The notes under the pieces: generated by a model
What the model saw: only the letters and a program-made list of their open reading frames with translations
The model's database searches: none
Told to the model about the DNA's origin: nothing
Origin: JAVBTR01 sp031556065
GTDB lineage: Bacteria; Bacillota; Clostridia; Christensenellales; Aristaeellaceae
Direction: 5' to 3'
NCBI GenBank assembly: GCA_031556065.1
Contig: JAVBTR010000020.1
Coordinates: 1-64,000 of the forward strand
Length of the DNA: 64,000 bases
Made by a program: the position numbers and the translations under genes
Part shown: piece after piece, positions 33,258 to 42,414 of the stretch
Numbering within the stretch: the stretch's first letter is position 1
Layout: each line of letters begins with the position of its first letter

Positions 33258-34958
33258 CTATTTCGTGCTGTCCACCCATGCCTGCGCATCCGCAATGACT
33301 TCAGTACCGCCAAGCGCATACCAGCTGGTGAGGAACGCATCGTAGCTATCAACACTTTCGCCAGTAATAATCTTAATGATGGTTTCAAGGGCAAGCTTTC
33401 TCAGCGTAGGCGCATATTCCGCCATATTTTCCGTAGGGCTGGTGTTATAAGCAGAAATCACAAACCTATCTTCACTACGCATTTCTTCCAGCACCCGATA
33501 AGAGCCAATCTCCTCAAGATACACTGGGTATCTAGCCAAGCCTGTGAGCGTCAGTTCGTCTGTCAAATCCAGTGTGCCGTCATCACGGGTGGTAATGAAT
33601 TTCATCAACGAATCGTAGCAACCGCGTTGTTCATTGGTTAAGCCTGTCGGATCGCCTTTTAACACAGCGGGGACTGCGGAATGATAGAAGCCGTAGTTTT
33701 TGAGCGAGGAACCGTTGATGTTGGTCAGCGAGGACTTCCAACCAGAGGTCTCGTTGCTGCCGCCAGCATATTTGATATACTCATCCTGGCTTGCCGGATA
33801 GCAAATCTTTTGCACAGCCAGATTCATAATCTTAATCAAAGCTTCAGGATGTTCGCACTTGCTGCTGATCATGTACACATCAATGGCACCTGGTTTGATA
33901 TATGCCTTGGAAGCCGCACCCTCCAAGCCACTGGGAATCGCGCCTGTCGTAATACGCGCATATGTCTTGCCAGCAATCCACAGATCGCGTGTGGGCATCT
34001 GGTTGCCCCAATAAGGCCCAAACCAAATACCGAACTTATCTGCCCCGGCATCAGCATAAACACGGTTAGCGTCCATGGTGATGAAGTCTTTAGCTAAAGT
34101 GCCATCCTTGTACATCTCCTGCAGCAATTGCAGCGCCTGTTTCATGCCATCTGCGTTGGTGCCGCCCCAGGTGATGTTGCCATTGCCGTCATCAATGAAA
34201 GCAAGTCCGTCAGGCCCCAGATAGGCGCCGTACCCGTTGAAAAAGCCATTGAAGCTTCCGATGCCGCCTGTCAGAACATCCACACCGTCCATCGCCAGGC
34301 CGTAGGTATCGTTTTCACCGTTGCCGTCCGGGTCATTGTATGTAAACGCATGGGCCACAGCCTTTAACTCTTCCATCGTCTTTGGCATAGAAAGGCCCAG
34401 ATTGTCCAGCCAGTCCTGCCGAACAAACATAACAGGGGCAGATTCGTAAGTATTCATTATCTTTGGAATACCATACAGACGACCATTGATCATCAAGGAA
34501 TCCAGTGTCAATCCGTCATCAGCGCCTAAGTACGCTTTCAGTTCAGCAGATGCATACTCTTCATACACATCGGTAATGTCTGCGATGACGCCAGTAAGCG
34601 CAAAGTTGGCGTAATCGGCCAATTCATTTGCACTCAGGTGAATAAAGTCGGGGTAATTGCCCGACATGATCGAGGCAGAAAGCTTTGTAGCAGCTTGTGA
34701 GGAGTCTACTTCGTATAGAATATCCAGAAGCATGTTGTTTTCCTTATACAAGTCGACCCATACATTGTTAGAAGACGTTTCGCCATTGTACCAAATCAAG
34801 TCATTTGCAAAGGAATAGCCAACCTTCAGCGTAACCGGCTCATCGAAACCATATAGATTCTTTTCTGAATCCGGGGTACTAGCTGCTAGACTGCTTGAAC
34901 ACGTTCCAAGGGAAACAAGCATAACCAAAACCAACAGAATCGCCATTTTTGTCTTCAC
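33258..34958 (-). CDS. ABC transporter solute-binding lipoprotein
   Basis: A 566-aa extracellular sugar-binding protein of the large LplA/YtcQ type. A signal peptide with a possible lipobox (SLGTC, Cys20) anchors it to the membrane. Proteins of this size usually bind oligosaccharides. The start is GTG 34958 behind GGAGGTAACGATT. A separate promoter lies upstream, so it can be expressed above its two-component genes. The ligand is unknown and is presumably linked to the glycyl radical enzyme substrate. Confidence 0.9.
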   Translation of the reverse strand: MKTKMAILLVLVMLVSLGTCSSSLAASTPDSEKNLYGFDEPVTLKVGYSFANDLIWYNGETSSNNVWVDLYKENNMLLDILYEVDSSQAATKLSASIMSGNYPDFIHLSANELADYANFALTGVIADITDVYEEYASAELKAYLGADDGLTLDSLMINGRLYGIPKIMNTYESAPVMFVRQDWLDNLGLSMPKTMEELKAVAHAFTYNDPDGNGENDTYGLAMDGVDVLTGGIGSFNGFFNGYGAYLGPDGLAFIDDGNGNITWGGTNADGMKQALQLLQEMYKDGTLAKDFITMDANRVYADAGADKFGIWFGPYWGNQMPTRDLWIAGKTYARITTGAIPSGLEGAASKAYIKPGAIDVYMISSKCEHPEALIKIMNLAVQKICYPASQDEYIKYAGGSNETSGWKSSLTNINGSSLKNYGFYHSAVPAVLKGDPTGLTNEQRGCYDSLMKFITTRDDGTLDLTDELTLTGLARYPVYLEEIGSYRVLEEMRSEDRFVISAYNTSPTENMAEYAPTLRKLALETIIKIITGESVDSYDAFLTSWYALGGTEVIADAQAWVDSTK

Positions 34959-34996
34959 AATCGTTACCTCCTACGAATTTTGTTTTTTGTGCTTTA

Positions 34997-35026
34997 ATTG
35001 TACAATGTAGGAAGGGATTAATTCAA
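34997..35026 (-). promoter_or_regulatory. Promoter of the solute-binding protein gene
   Basis: On the minus strand TTGAAT (35026-35021) and TACAAT (35002-34997) with an 18-bp spacer, in the gap after the response regulator gene. It is presumably the target of that regulator. Confidence 0.6.
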
Positions 35027-35071
35027 CATGCATGTTTTTACATTCGTAACCTATTTTTACTCGTTGAAGAT

Positions 35072-36718
35072 TTATGGCTGTCCACGATGCATCTCCCGAT
35101 ACTCCGCCGGCGAAATTCCTACTGCGTTTCGAAATGCCCGCGAAAATGAATGCGAAGAAGAATACCCGCATTTTGCAGATATATCCTGGACTTTCTCCGT
35201 GGTATGTTCCAAAAATTCTTTTGATAAATCCAGTCTTTTCTTTGTAATATAGTCGGTAATTGTCATGCCGACCAGCTGCCTGAACAGACGGGATAGGTAG
35301 CTTGCGTTGAAGCCACCCACAGCAGCCAACGTTGTCAATGAGAGGTCTTTTGAAATGTTCCCATTAATATAGGTGATAATTCTTGACAATGCCCTGTCGC
35401 TTAATGTGTTTTCGTTTTCCGTTAGCAGATCATAAATTGCTTCTGACACGTTCAATAGGTACTGAGTAGCCTCGCCCCAACTATCATGTTCGTCCACTTT
35501 TGTCAATTTATAAAGGCCAACATGAAACGCGATTCGTTCATACAGGTTATTGTTGGTGATAAATTGCAGCAGCAGGAGCGCTATGCTGTAATATAGCCCT
35601 AGCGCAAAGGGGTTGCGTAAGCTTTTGCCCTGAAATTCTTCCGACAGCGATAATAGCAGCTCATAATGTTCCTTGCGCTTGCGAAGTTCCAGAAATGTAT
35701 TGAATCTTGTTACCTGGGCTAAAGTATCGGCCGATGCCGCCGGCACTGCATGGTATTCCTCAGGATTCGCCATCAATATCATCTCGCTGTTTTCTCCCAC
35801 AAAGCTCACCAATGTCTGGCGCAATCCATTTGCGGTACGGGGCAGCTCCTGCCGGCTGACCGGAGCAGCTGTATAAGCAGCAGAAAATGTGTTTTTGTAA
35901 ACCTTGTGAAAGACATTCTGTGCATATTCAAGACCACCAAGGGTTAGCGACAGTGTGCTTTCCCAGTTGGTCTCTTCGCTTTTGGGTTGTATAAAAAGGT
36001 AGATATGGCGATTTTCCTTAATGTATGAGCAAGATGCAATCTTCTCGGAAATACTATCCGGCAGAATGGCGGCCAGCTCTTCCAGCAATGTAAGTTGCCC
36101 CTGCCACAAATGATGGTTGCTGCCGGGGTCGATTCTAAATATGAACAGTAAAACATCTCTGTATAAATCCAGCGGAACATCCAATCCTTGCAGTGGGTCC
36201 TCCGCTTTTTTTGCAGAATACGCCTCGCATTGCATATCGTCTCCGGACAACAGTGAAGCCAGCACTTCTCGCCTGATCCAGTGGTTGGCAATTTCTAGCG
36301 TTCTTTCCCGCTGCCTGCGAATCTCCTCCTGGGCCAGATCCGACTCTATTTCATCCAGCACCTGTCTGACGGTATCCTGAATAGCCTCATCGCTTTCGCT
36401 CTTCAATATGTAGCGGATGTCTTTATGACGGATAAGTTCATATACATTATCGAAATTACGATAACCCGTAAGAAAAACCACCCGGCACCGGGGCCAATTC
36501 TCTTTGATTTTATAAAAAAGCGTGATCCCATCCATAGAGGGCATGCGAATATCCGTTAACACTACATCGAATTTTACACGATTGAGCAACCCGAGTGCTT
36601 CCGGCGCGGAATTGGCTATATATACCTCGATATCTCTGTCAAAGTCGTAGCGAAACAGTTCCTCCAACCAAGTCAAAATCTCCCATTCATCATCCACAAT
36701 CAGTAGATTCTGGCTCAT
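35072..36718 (-). CDS. Response regulator, AraC type (YesN family)
   Basis: A 548-aa regulator: receiver domain (1-120, phospho-acceptor Asp56 in VVLTDIRMPSMDG), a long middle region without clear domain, and a C-terminal AraC double HTH (about 445-545, with VGMTITDYITKKRLDLSKEFL and DISAKCGYSSSHSFSRAF). It pairs with the sensor kinase whose gene end it overlaps, and should activate the solute-binding protein promoter. Confidence 0.93.
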   Translation of the reverse strand: MSQNLLIVDDEWEILTWLEELFRYDFDRDIEVYIANSAPEALGLLNRVKFDVVLTDIRMPSMDGITLFYKIKENWPRCRVVFLTGYRNFDNVYELIRHKDIRYILKSESDEAIQDTVRQVLDEIESDLAQEEIRRQRERTLEIANHWIRREVLASLLSGDDMQCEAYSAKKAEDPLQGLDVPLDLYRDVLLFIFRIDPGSNHHLWQGQLTLLEELAAILPDSISEKIASCSYIKENRHIYLFIQPKSEETNWESTLSLTLGGLEYAQNVFHKVYKNTFSAAYTAAPVSRQELPRTANGLRQTLVSFVGENSEMILMANPEEYHAVPAASADTLAQVTRFNTFLELRKRKEHYELLLSLSEEFQGKSLRNPFALGLYYSIALLLLQFITNNNLYERIAFHVGLYKLTKVDEHDSWGEATQYLLNVSEAIYDLLTENENTLSDRALSRIITYINGNISKDLSLTTLAAVGGFNASYLSRLFRQLVGMTITDYITKKRLDLSKEFLEHTTEKVQDISAKCGYSSSHSFSRAFRNAVGISPAEYREMHRGQP

Positions 36719-38462
36719 GCCATTTCTCTCCCTTTTCTATATAAACAGTTACTCTCACCCCGCCCAGTGAACTGCGAGAAACCTGTAGTCCACCCTGCCC
36801 CTTAAAATAAATTTCCAACCTCCGATGAATGTTGCGTATGCCGGTGATCTCGCCATCATCCCCCTCATCCAGCATTTTTTGCATATCTTCAATTTCTGAA
36901 TCCTTAGCCTCCTGACCATTGTCCTCCACGTGAATGAGAAGTGTGTTGTTTTCCTCCACAAAGGAGATTCGCAGCAAGCCGTCCTTTATGGTGTTTTCCA
37001 ACCCATGTTCCAGTGCGTTCTCCAGCAACGGCTGCAATATCAGCCGTGGAACCATCAGGGATTGAAAGCTTTCAGGCAGGATTCCAAATTGAATGGTCAG
37101 GCGGCTGATAAACCGGCTGCCTTGAATAGCCGCATAGCTCTTTGCGTGTTCAACCTCCTCCCTAAGCATAATAAAATCTGAGGCATCTCGGGTCAAAAAC
37201 CGAAAATAGTTCCCCAAATGATCGGCTAATTCCTGCGCATTTTTATAATCATGCCGTTGTACACGCCGGCTTAGCGCAAAAAAGCTATTATATAAAAAGT
37301 GAGGATTGATCTGAGCCTGTAAATGTTTGAGCTGGGCCCGCTGTGCAAGATTTTTCTGAACATATACTTCCGATATCAGCTGTTCCGCATTTTCAATCAT
37401 ATTATTGAAGCCTTCATACAGATAGACAAACTCGTCCTCTCCCGTATGGTGAATACGTTTTGTCCAGTTCCCAATCTTGAACTCTGAGAATGCGTTTAGG
37501 AGTATATGTAAGGGTTCATGAATTATCTTGCGGGTGTACATGGCAAAAAAAGCAAACATCAGCGTTACACTCCCAAGTACAAAAAACATTTGTGTCTGAA
37601 TTTGGCGGATGGAGCGCATGATCGGTTCCTCTTTTACGTACTGTGCAAACAACCCAAGACCGCCCGTTTCTCCGGTAAATACTAAATACCAATCGCCGCC
37701 AATCAAAAGTCGTTGAACCATAATAGGCTTCCCTGCCTCATCTCTTTCCAAACAGGCGCAGATAGCCGACGCAACGCTCTTCCCGCGGGTGTTTTCCAAT
37801 AGCAGATTTTCCGCCTCCCAGTAAATAAAAGCGCCGCTTGATTCTGTCGTATTCAAAGAAGCCATACTTCGACGAATCATCTCCGGTGAAAACGAAATAA
37901 TCAAAACATGATTAGGAAGGGAGTCCGACTGAACACGCGGAACCCCGGTCTCCACAAGAAGCAACTTGGATTCAACGTAGCTAAGGCCGTGTTTATCATG
38001 CTCCACATAGGTTTGCAGCGCAGTATAATCATCCGCAGACATTCTGGTTACCCCGGCCTGAGTGATTTTATAATTTGATTTAGGCAGCAATAAGATGCCA
38101 TTGTCAACCAGGTCACTAACGCCAGTAATGGTCACAAGACGCTCGCGCAAAGACAGCAAATACTCGCGCCGTTCATAGTCGGTAAGCTCAATCAACGGAC
38201 TTACCATAAAGGGTAACCTGCGGTCATTAAAGAAATCGATTTGCAAATCATGCACATGAGAAATTTCGCTTTCCAATGTGTTGAGATAATAGTTCGTATT
38301 TGCCTTCATTCTTTCATAGGTAGCACCCGTTGTAATCTGGATTGCGCTGTTTTGAAGGATATAAAATAACAGCATGTTCAGTGCGACGATTATGGCAAAG
38401 CCAAGCAGCTGTTTCGTCTGAATAGATGATACCCACCGTATCCGCCGTACATGTTCAGCCAT
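36690..38462 (-). CDS. Sensor histidine kinase (YesM family)
   Basis: A 590-aa membrane kinase. There is one membrane segment near residues 15-35, an extracellular sensor domain to about 285, a second membrane segment, a HAMP domain (about 310-365), and then the HisKA_7TM/LytS-like core with the phospho-acceptor in LQAQINPHFLYNSFF. The ATPase domain has LILQPLLENALEHGLE and VEDNG. ATG 38462 has AAGGAGG upstream. It overlaps the response regulator gene by 29 nt. It likely senses the extracellular sugar-like ligand or the loaded binding protein. Confidence 0.93.
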   Translation of the reverse strand: MAEHVRRIRWVSSIQTKQLLGFAIIVALNMLLFYILQNSAIQITTGATYERMKANTNYYLNTLESEISHVHDLQIDFFNDRRLPFMVSPLIELTDYERREYLLSLRERLVTITGVSDLVDNGILLLPKSNYKITQAGVTRMSADDYTALQTYVEHDKHGLSYVESKLLLVETGVPRVQSDSLPNHVLIISFSPEMIRRSMASLNTTESSGAFIYWEAENLLLENTRGKSVASAICACLERDEAGKPIMVQRLLIGGDWYLVFTGETGGLGLFAQYVKEEPIMRSIRQIQTQMFFVLGSVTLMFAFFAMYTRKIIHEPLHILLNAFSEFKIGNWTKRIHHTGEDEFVYLYEGFNNMIENAEQLISEVYVQKNLAQRAQLKHLQAQINPHFLYNSFFALSRRVQRHDYKNAQELADHLGNYFRFLTRDASDFIMLREEVEHAKSYAAIQGSRFISRLTIQFGILPESFQSLMVPRLILQPLLENALEHGLENTIKDGLLRISFVEENNTLLIHVEDNGQEAKDSEIEDMQKMLDEGDDGEITGIRNIHRRLEIYFKGQGGLQVSRSSLGGVRVTVYIEKGEKWHEPESTDCG

Positions 38463-38508
38463 GTTTTGCCTCCTTACGGCCAGAATTATTAAGAACAAGT
38501 TTGCACTG

Positions 38509-38537
38509 ATAATAGCACTTTAAAATAGGACAGTCAA
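38509..38537 (-). promoter_or_regulatory. Promoter of the kinase-regulator operon
   Basis: On the minus strand TTGACT (38537-38532), 17 bp, TATTAT (38514-38509). It lies immediately after a strong terminator that insulates it. Confidence 0.75.
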
Positions 38538-38538
38538 G

Positions 38539-38579
38539 AAAACCGAGGCAGTCAGATCTTGCCTGACTGCCTCGGTTTT
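38539..38579 (-). terminator. Strong bidirectional terminator
   Basis: Perfect 17-bp stem (38539-38555 with 38563-38579), 7-nt loop, with A/T runs on both sides. It separates the transport operon on the right from the kinase promoter. Confidence 0.92.
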
Positions 38580-38599
38580 TAATCATTGCTCAATCATTG

Positions 38600-38706
38600 T
38601 TACCATGCAAAGCTCACTGAAGACGGCGGCAAATCGCACGCCATATCGGTATTCTCCATCTTGCAGGTCAAGGAGCTAGCCCCACCCCACCGCCGCCCGT
38701 TTTACG
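38600..38706 (-). pseudogene. Possible C-terminal remnant of a larger gene
   Basis: On the minus strand a short frame ends NTDMACDLPPSSVSFAW and a stop, directly before the terminator at 38539. It resembles the end of an extracellular glycosidase in style (a beta-strand ending in a Pro-rich turn). An in-frame stop and then the palindromic element at 38744 lie upstream, so the gene body is lost. The identification is weak. Confidence 0.3.
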
Positions 38707-38743
38707 GTTCCGGGATTGCTCGACTCGATAAAATGGCATTGAT

Positions 38744-38906
38744 TAGGGCGTGTTTCAAAACTCCGGGGTGCGCAGATTCGAGAGGCAAAAACGCCAGTAC
38801 AAGGCGTTAAACCGCAAGAAAGTGGCGCTATTTCAAGGTTTAGCAACGCAGTAATGGCGTTTTTGCTACCGAAGATGTGCGCCATGGGGGGGTGAAACAC
38901 GCCCTA
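38744..38906. mobile_element. Palindromic MITE-like element
   Basis: Terminal inverted repeats TAGGGCGTGTTTCA (38744-38757) and TGAAACACGCCCTA (38893-38906) are perfect. Homology between the arms continues inward for about 70 bp (GGTGCGCA.., GCAAAAACGCCA.., GTTTA..ACC). No open frame is inside. An isolated end copy lies at 27896. It looks like a non-autonomous, transposase-mobilised repeat. Confidence 0.75.
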
Positions 38907-39044
38907 GTACATTATCCAGCACTTTTTAGGATGATTCAAGTGTAAACACCCACTTTGGATTGAATCCGGATTTTCGTTGAAGAGGGAATGAAAAAATGCA
39001 GTTCAGAAATAAAACCTGCATAGGGTTTCTTATTCCTTTTTCTT

Positions 39045-39875
39045 TTATCCCTTCAGCCCGCTTGTGGCAATGCCCTGTACAAAGAACCGTTGAAACGCCA
39101 AGAACACCACAGCTACCGGGATCAGCGACAGCACGGAAGCGGCCATCAGCAAACCGTACTCAGTTGAATACATGCCTATAAACATGCGTATCCCCAGGGG
39201 AATGGTCTTGTTGCCCATAGAATCGAAGTAAATCATGGGCCCCATGAAATCGTTCCAGATGCTTACAAAGCTGAAAATGGAAAGTGTGGCGATAACAGGC
39301 TTGCTTAGAGGCAATACAATTTTAAAGTAGATGCCGTATTCTGTCAGCCCATCGATCCGCGCCGCTTCCAGCAGTTCATCGGGAATGGATTGATAGAACT
39401 GCCGCATTAAAAATACCCCGAAGGCGATAAAGCTTTGAATAAGTATGTAGCCCAAATGGCTATCGATCAGGCCGAATATACGTAGCTCCACATATTGGGG
39501 CAGCATGTATACCTGCCAAGGGATGGCAATGGTGGCGACATAAGCGAAAAACAGCGTATCCCGGCCCTTAAAACGGCATTTGGTAAAGCCATAGGCCGCA
39601 AAGCTGCTCGTAAGCACCTGGATCAGCGTTACGAGGATGGATAGCTTAAAAGAATTGAAGGTAAATTGTCCAAAAGGAATCTTTTGCCAGATTTTCGCAT
39701 AATTCTGCCATTCCGGCTTGCTGGGAATCCACTGAATGGGCACGGTAAAAACATCCTTATCCAGTTTAAGGGATGCAGAGAGCATCCAAAAAAGCGGCAG
39801 AAGGGTCAATAAGGTCAGCAGCACCAGCAGCAAATAGCGCAGGACCATGCTCACAGGGTTTTTACGCTCTATCAT
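39045..39875 (-). CDS. Sugar ABC transporter permease (MalG type)
   Basis: A 276-aa CUT1 permease with six membrane segments and the EAA loop PDELLEAARIDGLTEYGIYFKI. It ends QGIATSGLKG as usual. It is the third gene of a binding protein-permease-permease operon. The 138 nt between it and the MITE-like element carry no recognisable gene. Confidence 0.93.
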   Translation of the reverse strand: MIERKNPVSMVLRYLLLVLLTLLTLLPLFWMLSASLKLDKDVFTVPIQWIPSKPEWQNYAKIWQKIPFGQFTFNSFKLSILVTLIQVLTSSFAAYGFTKCRFKGRDTLFFAYVATIAIPWQVYMLPQYVELRIFGLIDSHLGYILIQSFIAFGVFLMRQFYQSIPDELLEAARIDGLTEYGIYFKIVLPLSKPVIATLSIFSFVSIWNDFMGPMIYFDSMGNKTIPLGIRMFIGMYSTEYGLLMAASVLSLIPVAVVFLAFQRFFVQGIATSGLKG

Positions 39876-39887
39876 TTCCTTCCCTCC

Positions 39888-40805
39888 TTACCGATCCATG
39901 CGTTTTTCTACGCGGGTTTGAATAAACATAAACACCAGAATAATGCCAAACAGCACAAACGCCGCCGCAGAGGTTTGGCCATAATTAAAGGATATAAACG
40001 CTTTGTTGTAAATAAAGTTGGATAAAAGCGTGGTTGCCGTCCCCGGACCGCCCTCTGTCATGGCAAAGATTAAATCGAAGGATTTAAAGCTGTTAATGGT
40101 GAGCATCATCAGCACGAAAAAGGTGGAAGGCGCCAACATAGGCAATGTAATATGCCAGAAATTCTGCCAGGGGCTGGCACCGTCGATAGCGGAAGCTTCA
40201 CGGAGCTCGACGGGAATATCTTGAAGGGCTGCCAGGTACACAATCATATAATAGCCCATTTGCTTCCAAACATAGACGATCATCACAGCGGGAAGCGCCC
40301 ACTGGGTGGAAGCGATCCAGCCAGGGGGATCCACTACACCGCAAAAGCGCAAAAGCATATTGATCGGCCCCATATCCTTCATGAACAATAGTTTCCATAC
40401 CACTGCCACGGAGATCATGCTGGCTACGTAGGGGAAAAAGATAGCGCTTCTAAAAAAGCCCTTGCCCTTGAGCTTGCCGTTTAATAATATGGCCAGGCCC
40501 AGGGAGGCGAACAGCGTAACGGCCACCGTTACCACTGTAAAAATCATCGTCTTTTCAAGGGCCTGCTTAAATGCCCTTTGGCCAAACAAGGAAATAAAAT
40601 TTTTAAGCCCAATAAACTCCATGGGATTAAAGCCGTCCCATTTCATGAAGCTAAGCACCACTGAAAAGCCAACGGGAATCAGAACAAAGATTAGAAAACC
40701 TAAAAAGTTGGGCGCGATAAATGACAAACCGATCAAGGTATTGCGCGCTTCCAAGGACAGACCCTTTTTCTTCCCCTTGGCAGGCACAACCGCATGCTGA
40801 GCCAT
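39888..40805 (-). CDS. Sugar ABC transporter permease (MalF type)
   Basis: A CUT1 permease of 305 aa with about six membrane segments. The EAA loop is PVELREASAIDGASPWQNFWHI. Two adjacent ATG codons are possible starts; I take the second (40805), 7 nt behind GGAGG. It is followed after 12 nt by the MalG-type partner. No ATPase gene is in the locus. Confidence 0.92.
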   Translation of the reverse strand: MAQHAVVPAKGKKKGLSLEARNTLIGLSFIAPNFLGFLIFVLIPVGFSVVLSFMKWDGFNPMEFIGLKNFISLFGQRAFKQALEKTMIFTVVTVAVTLFASLGLAILLNGKLKGKGFFRSAIFFPYVASMISVAVVWKLLFMKDMGPINMLLRFCGVVDPPGWIASTQWALPAVMIVYVWKQMGYYMIVYLAALQDIPVELREASAIDGASPWQNFWHITLPMLAPSTFFVLMMLTINSFKSFDLIFAMTEGGPGTATTLLSNFIYNKAFISFNYGQTSAAAFVLFGIILVFMFIQTRVEKRMDR

Positions 40806-40833
40806 CATCCAGCCTCCTTTACACTTAAAATGA

Positions 40834-40857
40834 GAGGGCGGGCAATTGCCCGCCCTC
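40834..40857 (-). promoter_or_regulatory. Intercistronic hairpin in the ABC operon
   Basis: A perfect 24-nt palindrome (GAGGGCGGGCAA and its complement) sits between the binding-protein and permease genes, without a T run. Such hairpins protect the upstream mRNA and let the binding protein be made in excess over the permeases. Confidence 0.6.
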
Positions 40858-40874
40858 AGACTGCTTATTAACGC

Positions 40875-42128
40875 TTACTGTGCCTGGATTTCGGCAGACA
40901 ACGCGCCCATTTCAGCCAGACCATCATCAATGGAAACTTCCTTGAGCATAATCAGACCATGCTGTTCGCCCAACATCTGGTTTACATCGGCCACCAGATC
41001 CATCATGGGGCGATCCAGGCTGATGTTCTTAACGATCAGCGCTTCCAGCGCGCCTTCGGGCATGCCATCAGCACCTGCAAGAGCCTTAAGGGTTTCGTCG
41101 CTGGAGCGGCTGGGAATAGCAAAGCCTTCAGAATAAATCTTCGCGCCTTCTTCGCTGGTAACAAACTTAACAAATTCCCAAGCAGCATCCTTGTTCTTAG
41201 AGTTTTCGTTGATGGCGATGGGGGTCACAGAGCCCACTGTCCAGCCAGCTTCAACGTTTTCGGGGTGAGGGAGGGTGGCGACGCCCCAGTTTACATCGCT
41301 TTCACCAGCGGTTTTCTTTTGGATAATGGTGGTCAGAAACCAGGTGCCCATGGGCAGGGTAGCTACATTGCCCTGGAGGAAGGGGCTGGAATAATGGATG
41401 CTGCCAGTCTTAAGGGTAGCATAATCCATAATGGTGCCGGCATCCTGCATGCGCAGCGCCATTTCATAAGCGGGCTTAAAGAAGCTGTAATCGGTATCCA
41501 TAATGGTGTGCTGGCCATCCTGCACGCCCCAGTTTTGCACGCACGCCTGCCAAGTATGAAGGAAGCCGCCGTATTTCTTATCTGCGCCTTCGCCGGAGGT
41601 CAGCTTCGCACACAGTTCTTCCCACTGGGCCCAAGTCATGTCATTGGAGGGGTATTCAATGCCAGCGGCATCAAAAATGTCCTTGTTGTAGAACAACACA
41701 TAGTAGCCAGTGCTGGCAGGCAGCGCCACGATTTTGCCGTTCATCTCAAAGCGTTCGGCCAAGCCGGAATAATCCGCCAGGTTGATGCCATCACGGGTGA
41801 TGTACTCGCTCAAATCGGCTAATTGGCCTTTGGCAGCCAAGCCGCCGGTGGTGTCGCCGTCTTTAATCCAGAACGCATCTACGTCACTGCCGCCATTGAG
41901 CATAACGCTCAGTTTGGTGGTATAGTCAGCAGAAGGGGTATCGGCAATTTCTACCTTGATGCCAGGGTTGGCTGCTTCGAAAGCGTCGATCATGGGCTGA
42001 ATGTAGAGCATGGTCGCAGTATCCCAGTTCGCTACCTTAATGGTAACAGGGGCCTCGCTTGCCATTGCCGTGGAACAGATAGAGAGGATAAGCATCAGGC
42101 TCAGCATCAGGGATAAACATTTTTTCAT
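40875..42128 (-). CDS. ABC transporter sugar-binding protein
   Basis: A 417-aa extracellular solute-binding protein of CUT1 type with a cleavable signal peptide (MKKCLSLMLSLMLILSICSTAMA). The cysteine in the signal is probably not a lipobox. The mature part starts SEAPVTIKVANWD. The segment YVLFYNKDIFDAAGI is the typical hinge region. It is divergent from a YesM/YesN-type pair that presumably controls it. The ligand is unknown. Confidence 0.92.
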   Translation of the reverse strand: MKKCLSLMLSLMLILSICSTAMASEAPVTIKVANWDTATMLYIQPMIDAFEAANPGIKVEIADTPSADYTTKLSVMLNGGSDVDAFWIKDGDTTGGLAAKGQLADLSEYITRDGINLADYSGLAERFEMNGKIVALPASTGYYVLFYNKDIFDAAGIEYPSNDMTWAQWEELCAKLTSGEGADKKYGGFLHTWQACVQNWGVQDGQHTIMDTDYSFFKPAYEMALRMQDAGTIMDYATLKTGSIHYSSPFLQGNVATLPMGTWFLTTIIQKKTAGESDVNWGVATLPHPENVEAGWTVGSVTPIAINENSKNKDAAWEFVKFVTSEEGAKIYSEGFAIPSRSSDETLKALAGADGMPEGALEALIVKNISLDRPMMDLVADVNQMLGEQHGLIMLKEVSIDDGLAEMGALSAEIQAQ

Positions 42129-42414
42129 GGTGACAGCTCCTTTTCTTTTTGTTCGTCCTATTGGTTTTTAAGAGACATCATTTTCGTCTCCTCGCTTAAT
42201 GTCTTTATCATAGCGTTTTCCGCCCAGATCGTACATACAAAATTCTATGGGGCTTGCATACTATTTTAGACTTTTTTTGTCTGTTCCGCCACATCGGATG
42301 CATACTATTTGCGAAATCAGTACAATTTTATGTTTTTCATTTTTCGCTACGCATATGGCCAGTGATGCGTTATAATGAAAGCAGTTTAAAGCAACATACC
42401 GAGAGGGTGAAAAC

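Noticed and set aside
40959..41822. 287-codon frame antisense to the sugar-binding protein gene
   Set aside because: It is a shadow of the codon pattern of the real gene on the minus strand.
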